From Corallium rubrum (Eukaryota > Cnidaria > Anthozoa > Scleralcyonacea > Coralliidae): a stretch of 64,000 nt of DNA. Every line of letters starts with the position of its first letter. Position 1 is the stretch's first letter. The notes beneath the pieces were generated by a model. That model was not told the DNA's origin and searched no databases. It saw only the letters and a list, made by a program, of their open reading frames with translations. The stretch is taken from positions 80,504,489-80,568,488 of the forward strand of contig OZ035997.1 in the NCBI GenBank assembly GCA_964035015.1. The letters are read 5' to 3'. The position numbers and the translations under genes were made by a program. Below, piece by piece: positions 34,733 through 44,838 of the stretch.

Positions 34733-35250
34733 GTCATAAACGTGACAAACGTCCCCGTTTTGTGATTAGGGTTAAGGTTTATCGTTCCATTGTATGGTGG
34801 TCATGTCCGATTTGTGATTAGGGTTAGGATTCATAGTTCCATTGTATGGGGGTCAGGTAATCGTAATTTTCCATACCACAAACCTCCCCAATATGTGACT
34901 AGGGTTAGGGTTCATGGTTCCATTGTATGGGGGGTAATCGTAATTTTCCATACCAGAAGCGTCCACGTTTTGTGATTAGGGTTAGGTCTTTTGGTTCCAT
35001 TGTGTGGGCGTGAGGTAATCGTAATTTTCCATAGCACAAACGTTTCCGTTATGTGATTAGGGTTAGGGTTTTGGTTCCATTGTGTGGGGGTCAGGTTATG
35101 GTAATTTCTATAGTACAAACGTCCCCGTTTTGTGATTAGAATTAGGGCTTTTGGTTCCATTGTGTGGGGGTCAGGTTATCGTAATTTTCCATACCACATA
35201 CGTTTCCGTTATGTGACTAGGGTTAGGGCTTTTGTCAACTTCTATTGTGT
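34733..35250. repeat. About 80-bp minisatellite with TTAGGG-like cores
   Basis: Seven units each contain GTGAYTAGGGTTAGGG or a close variant, then TTCCATTGTRTGGGGGTCAGG, TAATCGTAATTTTCCATA and a CAAACGTCCCCG-like block. The TAGGGTTAGGG core resembles telomeric repeat, but the unit is far longer. Frames opening across it on both strands are caused by repetition. Confidence 0.85.
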
Positions 35251-35277
35251 GGGGGTCTATTGGATTATAAATTGTCT

Positions 35278-35322
35278 TTACGTTCTCCAGAAAATCCAAA
35301 ATAGATCCTCGTCTTTGTTATA
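35278..35322 (-). pseudogene. Merlin transposase, C-terminal piece
   Basis: The last 14 codons (YNKDEDLFW...) and TAA. They are in phase with the piece that ends at 43483, on the other side of the YR element. The pattern (FMWR...DLFWIF) matches the end of IS1016/ISXO2-like transposases. Confidence 0.6.
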
Positions 35323-35497
35323 AATACTTTCCTACGGTACGTAGTGTAGTAGGAAAGTGTATTCATTATGGCACTAGCTGCATGTATTCCCAAGAGGATG
35401 CTGGGGCGGACCCCGTGGTCAGAAGAGCACTTATATAAACAGCAGTACCACGTTGCAGAAGTCACTCGGTTCACAGTGTTGGTCGTCGAACTTGTAT
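35323..35497 (+). repeat. A1 terminal repeat of the YR element
   Basis: 175 bp, matched by A2 at 42846-43020 with only a few differences. It contains a TATATAA box (about 35432). The gag ATG at 35496 overlaps its last bases. It probably carries the promoter. Confidence 0.9.
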
Positions 35498-36284
35498 GAT
35501 GAGTACTAGAGCAGATGTTTCAGATGAGCCCGAAATCGATGTCCAGGATGATAGCGACGAGATTCCTCGGTCCGTTCCTGCTGCGCTGGCTAGACTCGAA
35601 GTCGTCATTGAGTCAAAAATTTCTTCTTTAAAACGTGATTTGGTTATAGAGAATGAAGACAACTTGGCCCGTATCGCTAAGAGAATTAAATCGGAGTCGA
35701 AGCATGTGTTCAAGCATGAAGGAAATCGGGAGCAATTCAATCATGAATCTGATTTGAAAGAGACTTTAGAGTCTGCCTTTAACGCTTTGGCGAGTTCTAA
35801 GTTTAACAGTGCTAAAGAGTTTCTGGAAGAAGGTATGTTGTTAGTTGACAAACGTGTTAAGCTTATTATTCTCGCCGATAAGTTTGGTTGGGATTTTGTT
35901 AAAGAGTATAAGAGAGATGAGATTGCCTCTGACTCCGATGACGAGAAGCATATTAAAAAGTGTTTGAAGTCCGTTTCCGCAGCACGTGTTCAGAAAAGAA
36001 AGAATAAGTTTGCTCGTACTTCTTTTTCGGCACCTGTGCCTGTTGCTTCTCGACCGATGTTTAATTCTCGTTTCCCCGTTCCATTTTCTCGGTCTCCTGG
36101 CTCTATGTTATTCAGGCCCCACCGTCCCTTCGTCGGTCCATGTCATTCCTGCGGCAGGTATCGTCACTACTGGAAGGCATGCCCTTCAAGACAACCAGGC
36201 GGCGCTGGCTCCGGTCGACAGCTTGTTTCTCTCCCTACCAATACCACCGAATTTGCTAGTTCCCGGCTTGGAGCCGCTTCGTGA
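35496..36284 (+). CDS. YR retrotransposon Gag
   Basis: 262 codons. The N-terminus is acidic and helical, the middle has long charged helices, and the C-terminus has CHSCGRYRHYWKAC, a C-x2-C-x4-H-x4-C zinc knuckle for RNA binding, then a Gly/Ser-rich end. The reading frame is intact. Pol overlaps its end by about 300 bp in the +1 frame, the same arrangement as in the minus-strand YR element near 24.2 kb. Confidence 0.8.
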   Translation: MMSTRADVSDEPEIDVQDDSDEIPRSVPAALARLEVVIESKISSLKRDLVIENEDNLARIAKRIKSESKHVFKHEGNREQFNHESDLKETLESAFNALASSKFNSAKEFLEEGMLLVDKRVKLIILADKFGWDFVKEYKRDEIASDSDDEKHIKKCLKSVSAARVQKRKNKFARTSFSAPVPVASRPMFNSRFPVPFSRSPGSMLFRPHRPFVGPCHSCGRYRHYWKACPSRQPGGAGSGRQLVSLPTNTTEFASSRLGAAS

Positions 36285-36894
36285 TTTCCGTGTTGGACCG
36301 TTGTTTCAGTCCTCTTTGTCAAAAACTGAACCTAAAATTAAATTTCCTCCTCGTAAAGGAGATTATTCTAGTACCACTGTGGGTGTTCGTGGTAGATTGT
36401 TTAAGTGTAAAGAGTGGTGGTTTGCAAATTTATTGTTGTCAAAGCTTGTCGTTAATGTGCTTCACCATGGTTATGAAATTCCTTTTGTGAGTGAACCGCC
36501 ACGTTGTTATTTAAAAAACAATGCTAGTGCTTTAAAAAGCTCAGATTTTGTAATTAAGGCAATCAATGATTTGATTCACTCTAATTGCGTAACAGAATGC
36601 GCTGAAGTGCCTTATTGTTGTAATCCCTTATCAGTTGTTGATGGGAAGAAGAAACGTTTGGTGATTGATTTATCACGTTCAGTGAATCCTTATGTAATAC
36701 TTAATTCGTTTAAATATGAGAATCTGATTACTTTATCAGAGATGTTTAGCCATGATTATTGGTTTGTTACTTTTGATATTCAGTCGGGGTATCATCATGT
36801 TGATATTCATCCCCGTAGTCGGAAGTATTTTGGTTTTTCGTTTATTTGGCCGTGTGGCTCTGTGCGTTATTTTGTATTTAACGTTTTACCTTTT
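36100..36894 (+). pseudogene. YR retrotransposon Pol, N-terminal RT part, cut by LINE
   Basis: In the +1 frame relative to gag the sequence reads VKEWW-like KCKEWWFANLL, CCNPLSVVDGKKKRLVIDLS (RT motif 1), FVTFDIQSGYHHVDIHP (motif A) and FVFNVLPF, where the LINE tail begins at 36895. The remainder of the RT resumes at 40438. The exact start of pol is uncertain. Confidence 0.75.
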
Positions 36895-37082
36895 TATTTA
36901 TTTATTTATTTATTAAACTTTGCCAAATTACACAATATGATTACACAGTGTGACAAGAGAGAGACGAAAGGACCTGGCTGGGTTATCATCACAGCTCCGT
37001 AGGACGTATCCACAGGAGCCAATTACGATGAGCCCTTACACAAATACATTAGATACAAACATATAAAAGAGAGATTAAAAAC

Positions 37083-38435
37083 TTAAAAACAGCACACTTT
37101 TATGTTAAGCTGATCAAGGTTTCTGGCGGAGTGACATTTTACACATACAGATTTATACGTTATTGGATTGTCCGGATCGTAAATGCTCATAAGGCATTTT
37201 TTGTATTTTATTATAAGTTTGCGTTTAAAAGTCATTACGCTTTGTGAGAGATCTCTTTCCTCTGCTGACAAGCAGTTCCATACACGACCAGTGCGTACAA
37301 AGTAGCTGTTTTGAAATGACAATGATTTACATCGGGGAATGTTTATCAATGTTCCTGACTGGGAATTATGTTGACGTGTTGTTCGTAACTGCTGCTTAAT
37401 CTGAACCAGACCTTCGGTTATAATGTGAACTTTCCCCAAAAGGATTCGAAAGAACAAGACTAAGTCCTGGACTTCGTGCCAGTATGTTATTGGCAATACA
37501 TCTAACCTCTGCAGCCGCTCCCGGTAAGGAACATTTGTACGAAAAGGCAGATTCAACAAAAACTTTGTAGCTCGTCTCTGCACTCTTTCCATAAGTTTCA
37601 CGTATTTAACCTGCTGAGGTGCCCATAACTGCGAACCATACGAAAACACGGAACGCACAAGTGTCAAGTATAGTGTACGTCGTACGCTTAAATTGGATAT
37701 TTCGGCTGAGCAACGACGGATATAACCCAGTAGACGATTTGCCTTGGAACAGAGTGCATTCACGTGACTTGACCATGATATATTACTGGATACCAGGATT
37801 CCGAGATCTTTCTGTTCCGTAACGGTTGCTAGTACCTCGCCGTTGACTGTATAACACTGAGAGATGGGATGATGTTTTCTGGTGAATGATACAATGCTGC
37901 ATTTTTCCTCGTTAAAATTCATGTCCCATACCTTTGACCAAGATGACAGATTGTCTAGATCGGACTGCAACACAAGAGCGTCATTCAACGATTTGATCAC
38001 TCTAAAACATTTACTGTCATCCGCGTACAAGGCTATTTCAGACCCTTCGTTAACTACTTCGACAATGTCGTTGATATAAATCAAAAAAAGCAACGGACCC
38101 AGTATAGACCCCTGAGGTACCCCAGATAAGACAGGTAAAGAGTCGGAAGTTACGCCTAAAACTGTAACCTGTTGAGAACGATTGGTGAGGTAATCCTTAA
38201 ACCACGCGTTCAATTTGCCAGTAATACCAAATGAAGTAAGCTTGATCAGGAGTTTGTGGTGATTCACGGAATCAAAGGCTTTAGAGAAGTCTAGAAAGAT
38301 TGCGTCCGTTTGTAAGCCTGCGTCCATATTTTCTGAAATTTTGTGATATACTGTAAGGAGCTGAGTTACCGCTGAACGATTCTTTAGGAAACCGTATTGT
38401 AGATTGGAAAGATTGACTGATATATGATCGATAAT
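37083..38435 (-). pseudogene. LINE ORF2, reverse transcriptase part
   Basis: It reads IFLDFSKAFDSVNHHKLL (motif A), GVPQGSILGPLLFLIYIND (motif B) and LYADDSKC (catalytic). VRRTLYLTLVRSVFSYGSQLW and VQRRATKFLLNL follow in the C-terminal part, and a Cys/His end (CVKCHSARN) comes before the stop at 37083. A shift near 38437 separates it from the endonuclease frame. Confidence 0.85.
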
Positions 38436-40419
38436 CTTGTTTTGATACCAGAGAAAGCAGAGAAATAGGTCTATAATTTTCTACTCTTTCAGCTGGAGAT
38501 TTCTTTAACAATGGCACGATGTTCGCCAACTTCCATTCGGTTGGTAATGAGCAGGAGTCTAGAGATAAATTGAACAGGTCCGTTAAGGACGGGGATATTT
38601 CCTCAGCACATTCCACTAAGATTCTCGCTGGGATCTTATCTGGGCCCTGTGCTTTACTACTGTCAATCGATTTTATTGCTGACAGAACGTCCTCGGGATT
38701 CAAAGTAATCTCAGATAACGTTGGAGTCGTGCATATATTGTGAAATTGATCAACCCCAAAGGATGAGGAATCAACGTCACTGGGGTTCAAAAAGGTAGAG
38801 AAGAAAAACCGGTTGAGCATGTCAGCAACCGGACGTGGTCCCTCGGCGTATACTTCACCACCTAACCCATTACTGCGACAAACTTTTTCTGGAACACTGC
38901 GTTTTTTTGTTTTAAGGCTGAAAACTGACCAGAACCGTTTCGGACTCGCCTGTAGAGATTCTGCCAAAGAATTATAATAATCTTTCCGACTCTGCGCGAT
39001 AAGCTTTTTGATACGAGATCTTAAAGCTTTAAATTTTGCCCACTGGGACAGGGATTGTGAAGCTATAGCCTTGATTCTAACGCTAGCCTTCTTCTTTACC
39101 CAATGGATGATTTCACCGGTTATCCAAGGAGGGGAGTTTTTAGTCTTCAGTCTAGCTTTTGGTACGTATTGGTCTACCATTGATTGTAAGGACGATTTCC
39201 AAATATGCCAGACGCTGTTGATGTCAGCTGAATCGCTAAAACGTACATCAGACGCGAGAGTTTTTACGGACTCTTTCAATGCGGGGAAATTACCTTTCTT
39301 ATAATTATAGACTATCCTGGTTGATTTAGCTTTATTCCGAACTGTCGAGCACATAACGAATTGAAGAAAAGAGTGGTCAGTACGGATAAGCGGTTCACCG
39401 ACGACTAAATTTGATATCCTTTCAGACTTGTCCGTGAATAACAAGTCTAAAATATTGTCGCCTCGAGTACTAAAATTGTTGACTTGAGTGAGAAAGTAAT
39501 CGTCCACTAGAGACTTGAATAAGTCGGCGTCACCAACGTTTGCTTTGTTAGGTAAGACATCATTTGCATTTGGAATATTATCGAAATCCCAACGGATACT
39601 GGGATAGTTAAAATCACCGGTAATTAAAACTGAATCGAAGTTGTAATTTGAATATATTTTGTTGAGGAAATCGTCAAAACATTGAGTCCAGATAGTGTTG
39701 GACGAAGGTGGACGGTAGCAGACAGCTATCAAAGTTTCTTTGCCATTAGCGAGCGCCCCGCTTACAGCTACAATCTCCAAGTCGTCTGATTCAATTTCCC
39801 GAACACGATGTATGTTGAGGTCAGATTTTGTCGCAATTAACACGCCGCCGCCCGTTCCGCTCGCACGATCCCGTCTGAAAATATCATATCCGACTGGCAA
39901 AATTACTCTGTCGAATATACTCTCGTTAAGCCAAGTCTCAATGACACAAACTACATCGTAATTTTCGCTATAAACTTGGTTTTGAAATAATGTTAAGTTC
40001 GATACATACGCCTGGCTATCTGGGTCCAAATGGATACTCTTTAGGCTTCGTGCATTAAACACAGCAACCCGACAGCTGTTGTTTGAGCCAGACATAGTTG
40101 GACCAGGATTCAAAGATATGTCATTGCATTGAAGAATGAGGTTAACAATAATCACTCTCCGAGTAAGATGGATAAGCCAAATAAGCTTTTCGCCGTTCTG
40201 AGTTGGTACAACGTTGTTGACGGACATTCTTGATCTTGATGAAAGACGCGGACCAGACGCCTGTATTTGGTTCTTGTTAGACACAATTGAGGCCAGAACG
40301 GCAGTACGAGTACCCACCGAGAAATTTTCTTCAACTGGTTGAGGTTTTCTGTCAAAAATGGTTAGTAGAAAAACTAGGAACAGAGCACTCTTGCTGAGCT
40401 CACAAAACGCAGCCGCCAT
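38281..40419 (-). CDS. LINE ORF2, endonuclease part with variant 2A motif
   Basis: It starts at ATG 40419 (or 40437). A hydrophobic stretch (LFLVFLLTIF) is near the start and another (IIVNLILQC) precedes NDISLNPGP, a 2A-like motif with Ser in place of the usual Glu. The APE endonuclease follows: VAVFNARSLKS, IETWLNES, GGGVLIATK, AVCYRPPSSN, LITGDFNYPS and TDHSFL. The start of the RT (AQGPDKIP, PLLKKSP, NYRPISLL) is in the same frame up to the shift near 38437. Confidence 0.85.
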   Translation of the reverse strand: MAAAFCELSKSALFLVFLLTIFDRKPQPVEENFSVGTRTAVLASIVSNKNQIQASGPRLSSRSRMSVNNVVPTQNGEKLIWLIHLTRRVIIVNLILQCNDISLNPGPTMSGSNNSCRVAVFNARSLKSIHLDPDSQAYVSNLTLFQNQVYSENYDVVCVIETWLNESIFDRVILPVGYDIFRRDRASGTGGGVLIATKSDLNIHRVREIESDDLEIVAVSGALANGKETLIAVCYRPPSSNTIWTQCFDDFLNKIYSNYNFDSVLITGDFNYPSIRWDFDNIPNANDVLPNKANVGDADLFKSLVDDYFLTQVNNFSTRGDNILDLLFTDKSERISNLVVGEPLIRTDHSFLQFVMCSTVRNKAKSTRIVYNYKKGNFPALKESVKTLASDVRFSDSADINSVWHIWKSSLQSMVDQYVPKARLKTKNSPPWITGEIIHWVKKKASVRIKAIASQSLSQWAKFKALRSRIKKLIAQSRKDYYNSLAESLQASPKRFWSVFSLKTKKRSVPEKVCRSNGLGGEVYAEGPRPVADMLNRFFFSTFLNPSDVDSSSFGVDQFHNICTTPTLSEITLNPEDVLSAIKSIDSSKAQGPDKIPARILVECAEEISPSLTDLFNLSLDSCSLPTEWKLANIVPLLKKSPAERVENYRPISLLSLVSKQDYRSYISQSFQSTIRFPKESFSGNSAPYSISQNFRKYGRRLTNGRNLSRLL

Positions 40420-40437
40420 GACTGAAATTTTTTTCAT

Positions 40438-41840
40438 GGGTTGTCGTCGACATGTTACGTGTTTACTAAGATGTTTCGACCATTAGTTCGTAGGTGGCGT
40501 GAGTTAGGTCATGCAACTATCATGTATATTGATGATGGTATATCAGGCCATCTTTCTAAGGCTTGTGCCGTGCGTAACAGTCATCTGATACAAAGTGACT
40601 TGGCTCTCGCTGGTTGGAAGCCTGCGGCGAACAAATGCTTCTGGGAGCCTCGTCAAATCGGTGAGTGGCTTGGTCTCTGTATTGACACTATTCGTATGCA
40701 ATTTCAGGTTCTCCAAAAAAATTGGACAAAGCTTTCGCTCTAGTTCGTCGGAGTTTGTTAGCGTTTCCTCGCCTTTCGGTACTCGAATTAGCTAAGATTT
40801 GCGGTTTTATAAATTCTTTATCCCTTGCCTTGGGGCCTGTTGTTCGTCTGTTTACACGACAGATGTATGCTTGTATTGCTTCTTGTTCTACTTGGAATGA
40901 TATTGTTATTGCCCCCTTAGGAGTTAAACAAGAACTCCAGTTTTGGCTGCATAATTTGCACAGTTTTAATGGTTACTCGATTACTCGTTCGTTTAGCGCT
41001 TCCGCTGTTCTTTATTCAGATGCTAGTAGCACCGGCTTTGGTGCTTATTTCGTCAATGTCGGTGAACGTCGCGCAACGGGCTTATGGTCCGCGGCCGACC
41101 GTGCTAAGAGTTCCACTTTTCGCGAGCTTAAAGCCGTATTTAACAGTGTTAAGATACTTTCTAGGTTTTTATCCGGACATCAACTTGAGATCTTTTCTGA
41201 CAATCAAAATGTTGTTCGAATATTGTCTTTTGGTAGCACTGTTCCAGCATTGCATGCGTTAGCCGTCGACATGTTCAAATTTTCTCTTTCTTATAATCTT
41301 TCGTTTCAGGTGCAATGGATTCCTCGTTCAGCTAATGCTAAAGCCGATTATTTAAGTCGCCTAGTCGACCCCGATGATTGGTGTTTGAACCCTCGATTGT
41401 TTGGCCTCATTTCCGACTTATTGGGTCCTTTTGACATTGATCGTATGAGCGATCATCTAACTGCTCAGCTGCCTCGCTTTAATAGTAAATTTTGGTGCCC
41501 GGGAACTGTTGCTATCGATTGTTTTACTCAAAATTGGGCTACTCTTAACCATTGGGTTTGTCCTCCGCCTGGGTTGATTTTACCAGTTTTGAGGCACATG
41601 CAATTGTGTAATGCCAAAGGTGTATTAGTCGGGCCCGAGTGGAAGTCTGCCCCTTTCTGGCCAATTATTTGTCCTTATCCTTCTCGTTTTGCTACTTTTG
41701 TCAAAGAAGTTTTTTGTTTTTCCCCATGTTCGGATATATTTCTCCCTGGTCCGGGAACTCTGGCTACTTATCGTGATAAGAAGTCTGTTTTTCAAGGTTG
41801 TCCTAACTTTAACGTTCTGGTTATTCGTATTAGTTTCTAG
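40438..41840 (+). pseudogene. YR retrotransposon Pol, RT end, RNase H and C-terminal domain
   Basis: It resumes the RT with the rest of motif B and MYIDDG (catalytic YxDD). A shift in a run of seven A (near 40717) leads to the frame that runs to 41840. RNase H has YSDASSTGFGAYF, FRELKAV, FSDNQNVV and NAKADYLSRL. The C-terminal domain (GPFDIDRMSDHLTAQLPRF, WKSAPFWPII) is shared with the minus-strand YR element. It is followed by a probable intron that ends at 41908. Confidence 0.8.
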
Positions 41841-41908
41841 CTTGTCAACTGTTTCACTACATTGGTTTTCTATTTTTTTTGCTTTTTTCTTCTGATTTTT
41901 TCTCTCAG

Positions 41909-42699
41909 ATTCGTTTCGTTCCAAATTGTGGCTAGATTTGAAATCTGTCAAGCATCCGCGGTTGCAGTCGCTGGTTCATAACATGCCTACATTCTTGTTG
42001 TCTGCTCGCGCGAATTCTACCGTCACTAAATATCAACGTGAATGGCGTCGATGGAAGTCCTGGCAGTTTGAGCATTTTGGTTATCACACCTTTCCTGTTC
42101 CGGTGGATTTAGTTCTTTATATCATTTTGATAAAGTTTCTTCTAGTGCTTCAGCCTCGTCTCTTGCTTCTGCGGTCTATGGCATTCGATGGGCTCACCAC
42201 ATCGCCGGTCTGGAATCACCAACCGATCATTTGTTCGTCAAGCAAATTTTGGAGGCAGGCAAACGCTTGTATGGTAAACCACGCCAGCCTCGGAAACCGA
42301 TTTCCTTAGATACTCTGCGGAAAATCGTTCTCAAGTTTGGCACTGTTCGGGCCTCTTTGTCCGACCTGCGTCTTTGCTTTATCTTTCTTGTAGGGTTTGC
42401 AGGGTTTTTGCGATGTGATGAGTTAATTCATATTCAACGTAAACACGTACATGTCCTCGAAGATCACATGGAAATTTTTATTCCTTCTCGGAAAAACGAT
42501 AAGTATAATGCTGGGCACAGAGTGTTCATTGCCAAAACTTCCCATATTACATGTCCCGTTGACATTACGCTTGTAATGTTCTGTTACCGCAGAACAAATT
42601 GATCTGCATGCGGGGTGGAAGTCAACGCCTTCACAGCGTTTGTATGTTGAAAATAGTCTTGATAGTAAATTAGCTGTGTCTAAGTCTTTGAAGTTATAA
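41909..42699 (+). pseudogene. Tyrosine recombinase of YR element, frameshift and internal deletion
   Basis: It starts after a very strong acceptor (a T-rich tract and TCTCTCAG at 41908). The core-binding part reads SARANSTVTKYQREWRRW. A shift near 42120 leads to the frame with LFVKQILEAGKRLYGK and the first catalytic Arg (GFAGFLRCDEL). After CPVDITL the block with His-x-x-Arg is missing. The sequence goes straight to IDLHAGWKSTPSQRLYVENS, the last box with the Tyr, in another frame. A deletion of roughly 200 bp is likely. Confidence 0.75.
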
Positions 42700-42764
42700 C
42701 TTTAATATATGTTTCACCTGCTTTGCTTTGTCTCGCCTCGTTTCCTTGTCTTTGTAGCTTTCGG

Positions 42765-42834
42765 GAGCTGTTTGTATCCAACACTGGACCCCGCAGCAAG
42801 ATTCTCCACACTCCCAGTTGTCGTGTGCATTGTA
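42765..42834 (+). repeat. B1 repeat of the YR element
   Basis: 70 bp starting GAGCTGTTTGT, repeated as B2 at 43413-43482. It lies 11 bp before A2. Confidence 0.9.
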
Positions 42835-42845
42835 CAGTAATGAAT

Positions 42846-43020
42846 AATACTTTCCTGCGGTACGTAGTGTAGTAGGAAAGTGTATTCATTATGGCACTAG
42901 CTGCATGTATTCCCAAGAGGATGCTGGGGCGGACCCCGTGGTCAGAAGAGCACTTATATAAAGAGCAGTACCACGTTGCAGAAGTCACTCGGTTCACAGT
43001 GTTGGTCATCAAACTTGTAT
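42846..43020 (+). repeat. A2 repeat of the YR element
   Basis: 175-bp copy of A1 (35323-35497), including the TATATAA box. Confidence 0.9.
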
Positions 43021-43412
43021 TTTAATTTGGTCTATTTCTGTACATAGTTTGTTTTTTATATATTATTTCTTTGTATATTACTGCATGTTCGCTCTGTTCG
43101 GGGAGCAGCGCTGGTTATCTCGGTCCCGACCCAGATTTCCTGTCAAGTTTTTCCCAGATGTGGGTTTTTTATCAGACAGGTTTTTTCTGGCCTTCCTGAT
43201 GCCAGCCAATTGTGTAATAGTGCATAGCTAACTTCCTCACCTATCTTGCAGTATACTTGTATATTTTGTCATTGGTTGTTTCTGCATGTATATCGCGCTT
43301 GTTTGTTTCTTTTTATTCTTTGTATATAGTTTTCCTGCATGCCACCATTCATGTAATCTATCACACATATTTCGTAGAATGTCTACGTGTAGTATAGCAA
43401 TGTTTTATTAAA

Positions 43413-43482
43413 GAGCTGTTTGTCTCCAACACTGGACCCCGCAGCAATATTCTCCACACTCCCAGTTGTCATGTGCGTTGTA
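43413..43482 (+). repeat. B2 terminal repeat of the YR element
   Basis: 70-bp copy of B1. It ends ...GCGTTGTA, where the Merlin gene resumes. The 390 bp between A2 and B2 is T-rich and has no gene. Confidence 0.9.
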
Positions 43483-44240
43483 GAGTAATCTCCACATAAA
43501 TTTAGCTAAATGTGACAAGTAATGATATTTTTTTTCTTCCATGGGTTGGTAAACTAGCTTTCATTTGTTTCCAGTGTCCCTCAATTTTGTTGGAATGGTC
43601 TCCATCGTTGTTCTTAAATTCCTGAGAATGATTAACAGTTTTGTGGGTATAACCGTGCTTTTCAATGTTGACATAGGCCTTCCAGCAATCTGAAAATATA
43701 ATGGATTCCGGTGCAATCCATTTCTTTATGAGAGATAAAAGTGTTTTTTCTGATCTGTCTTCCACTGCAACGAGAAAGCACTTTCGTGAGTCTTCTCCTA
43801 TTCCCCCCAAAATCCATTGACCTTGGACATAATGGCCTTTGTGATACTTCTGTTTTCCTACTTTTGATTCATCAATCTGAACTCTTTTTCCTTTGCCGCC
43901 TATTTGTTGACTTTCTCTTTCGATTGTCACCTCACATACTTCTCGGCAAAACATACACCAATCTACCACGGTATTTGTAGAAATTCGCAGCTGGGTCATT
44001 ATTTGATCTTGAGTCAAACCAATACGAAAATAAACCACCAATACGAAAATCGGATTATTTCTTCTAGAGTCATATTACTTTTGTTGAACCATGTATTCTC
44101 TCTCTGATGCTCCTCTCTATTCTGTGCCGCTTGATTGCTTTACCACCTCGACATTCAAACTTGTAACCATCTGATCTATCTGTACATGGTGTCCATTTCA
44201 TGCTGCTACCACAGTGTCGACAAATTACCTGTTTGGCGAT
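43483..44240 (-). pseudogene. Merlin transposase, central catalytic piece
   Basis: It begins next to the hAT-like MITE with a zinc ribbon (VICRHCGSSMKW ... YKFECR). A frame change near 44050 leads to the catalytic region: WVYFRIGLT-type start, VQIDESKVGKQKY (first Asp), SIIFSDCWKAY (second Asp) and HSNKIEGHWKQMK (Glu). A further shift in a run of eight A (near 43535) moves to the frame that ends FMWRLL at 43483. The D-D-E pattern and the zinc ribbon are those of IS1016/ISXO2-like Merlin transposases. Confidence 0.75.
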
Positions 44241-44671
44241 CATAGGCGTAGAGTATGGGGGGGGGGGGGCTGAGGGGCTTTAGCCCCCGGAGAAATCTCA
44301 ATGGGGGGGCTGAGCCCCCCCAGAAATTTTGCAGCAACTGACTCATCAATCACCATTCACAAATTATAGGTTACTCGTTAAGCTAAAGTAACTGTTACAG
44401 CCTCATTCCCGTCAGCCAAAAGCACCCATACACAGTGATAAGTCAACCCAGTAAACACAAAATCGAAAAATTGTTGAAATGTGTTGTATTTTAACTAGTT
44501 TTTATGACATTTCATGACCTTCAGTGTTCTTAAAAATCACCCCTCAGAATGCAGTGCAGGAAATGGCATTTCCAAGACTCTAAATTTCAAAAATTTCCGG
44601 GGAGGGGCATGCCCCCGGGCCCTGTTCAGCACTTCAGCCCCCCTAGACAAAAACAAAATTCTACGCCTATG
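44241..44671. mobile_element. hAT-like MITE, 431 bp, 8-bp TSD
   Basis: The ends are inverted (CATAGGCGTAGA at the left, TCTACGCCTATG at the right). The 8-bp TTGGCGAT flanks both sides (44233-44240 and 44672-44679). An 8-bp duplication and a CA...TG start are typical of hAT elements. The interior is G-rich at the left and C-rich at the right with no gene. It lies inside the Merlin transposase reading frame. Confidence 0.85.
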
Positions 44672-44838
44672 TTGGCGATAAGACCGTACTCTTTAAGCCA
44701 TTGTATTGTTGTTTCTTGGTTTTTCAAATACTTTTCTTTAAGTTCATCGTAAGTTAGTTTGACTTGTGTTTTGTCATTTCTGCCGTAACTACTTGTGTTT
44801 GAAGACGGTTGCACACACTGTGTACTTTTGCTTTTCAA
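44672..44838 (-). pseudogene. Merlin transposase, N-terminal piece
   Basis: It reads LTYDELKEKYLKNQETTIQW and LKEYGLIAN, ending at the MITE. The zinc ribbon follows on the other side. The start codon at 44838 is likely but not certain. Confidence 0.6.

Larger units (their letters stand above)
36895..40437 (-). mobile_element. LINE (CR1/L2 clade) inserted in the RT of the YR element
   Basis: On the minus strand it has ORF2 with endonuclease and RT, a short 3' UTR and a tail of TAAA units (36895-36917). The 5' end lies just before the first ORF2 ATG, so ORF1 is absent and the copy is 5'-truncated. The junctions fall inside pol between codons for VLPF and GLSS. Confidence 0.85.
35323..43482 (+). 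mobile_element. Ngaro/PAT-like YR retrotransposon with split direct repeats
   Basis: Layout A1 (35323-35497), ORFs, B1 (42765-42834), A2 (42846-43020), B2 (43413-43482). A copies are 175 bp and B copies 70 bp, each nearly identical to its partner. This split direct repeat arrangement is diagnostic of Ngaro/PAT-type YR elements. Genes are gag, pol (RT, RNase H, C-terminal domain) and recombinase. No target duplication flanks it, as expected for recombinase-mediated integration. It has several frameshifts, a deletion in the recombinase and a LINE inside the RT, so it is dead. Confidence 0.9.
35278..44838 (-). mobile_element. Merlin-type DNA transposon gene, split by two later insertions
   Basis: The minus-strand transposase can be followed in three separated pieces: 44838-44672, 44240-43483 and 35322-35278. 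The gaps are a 431-bp hAT-like MITE and an 8.2-kb YR retrotransposon. Codon phase is kept across the YR junction (...FMWRLL ends at 43483, YNKDEDLFW resumes at 35322). Terminal repeats of the Merlin element itself were not identified. Confidence 0.7.

Noticed and set aside
34733..35250. True telomere
   Set aside because: TTAGGG-like cores are single per 80-bp unit and are embedded in unique DNA on both sides.
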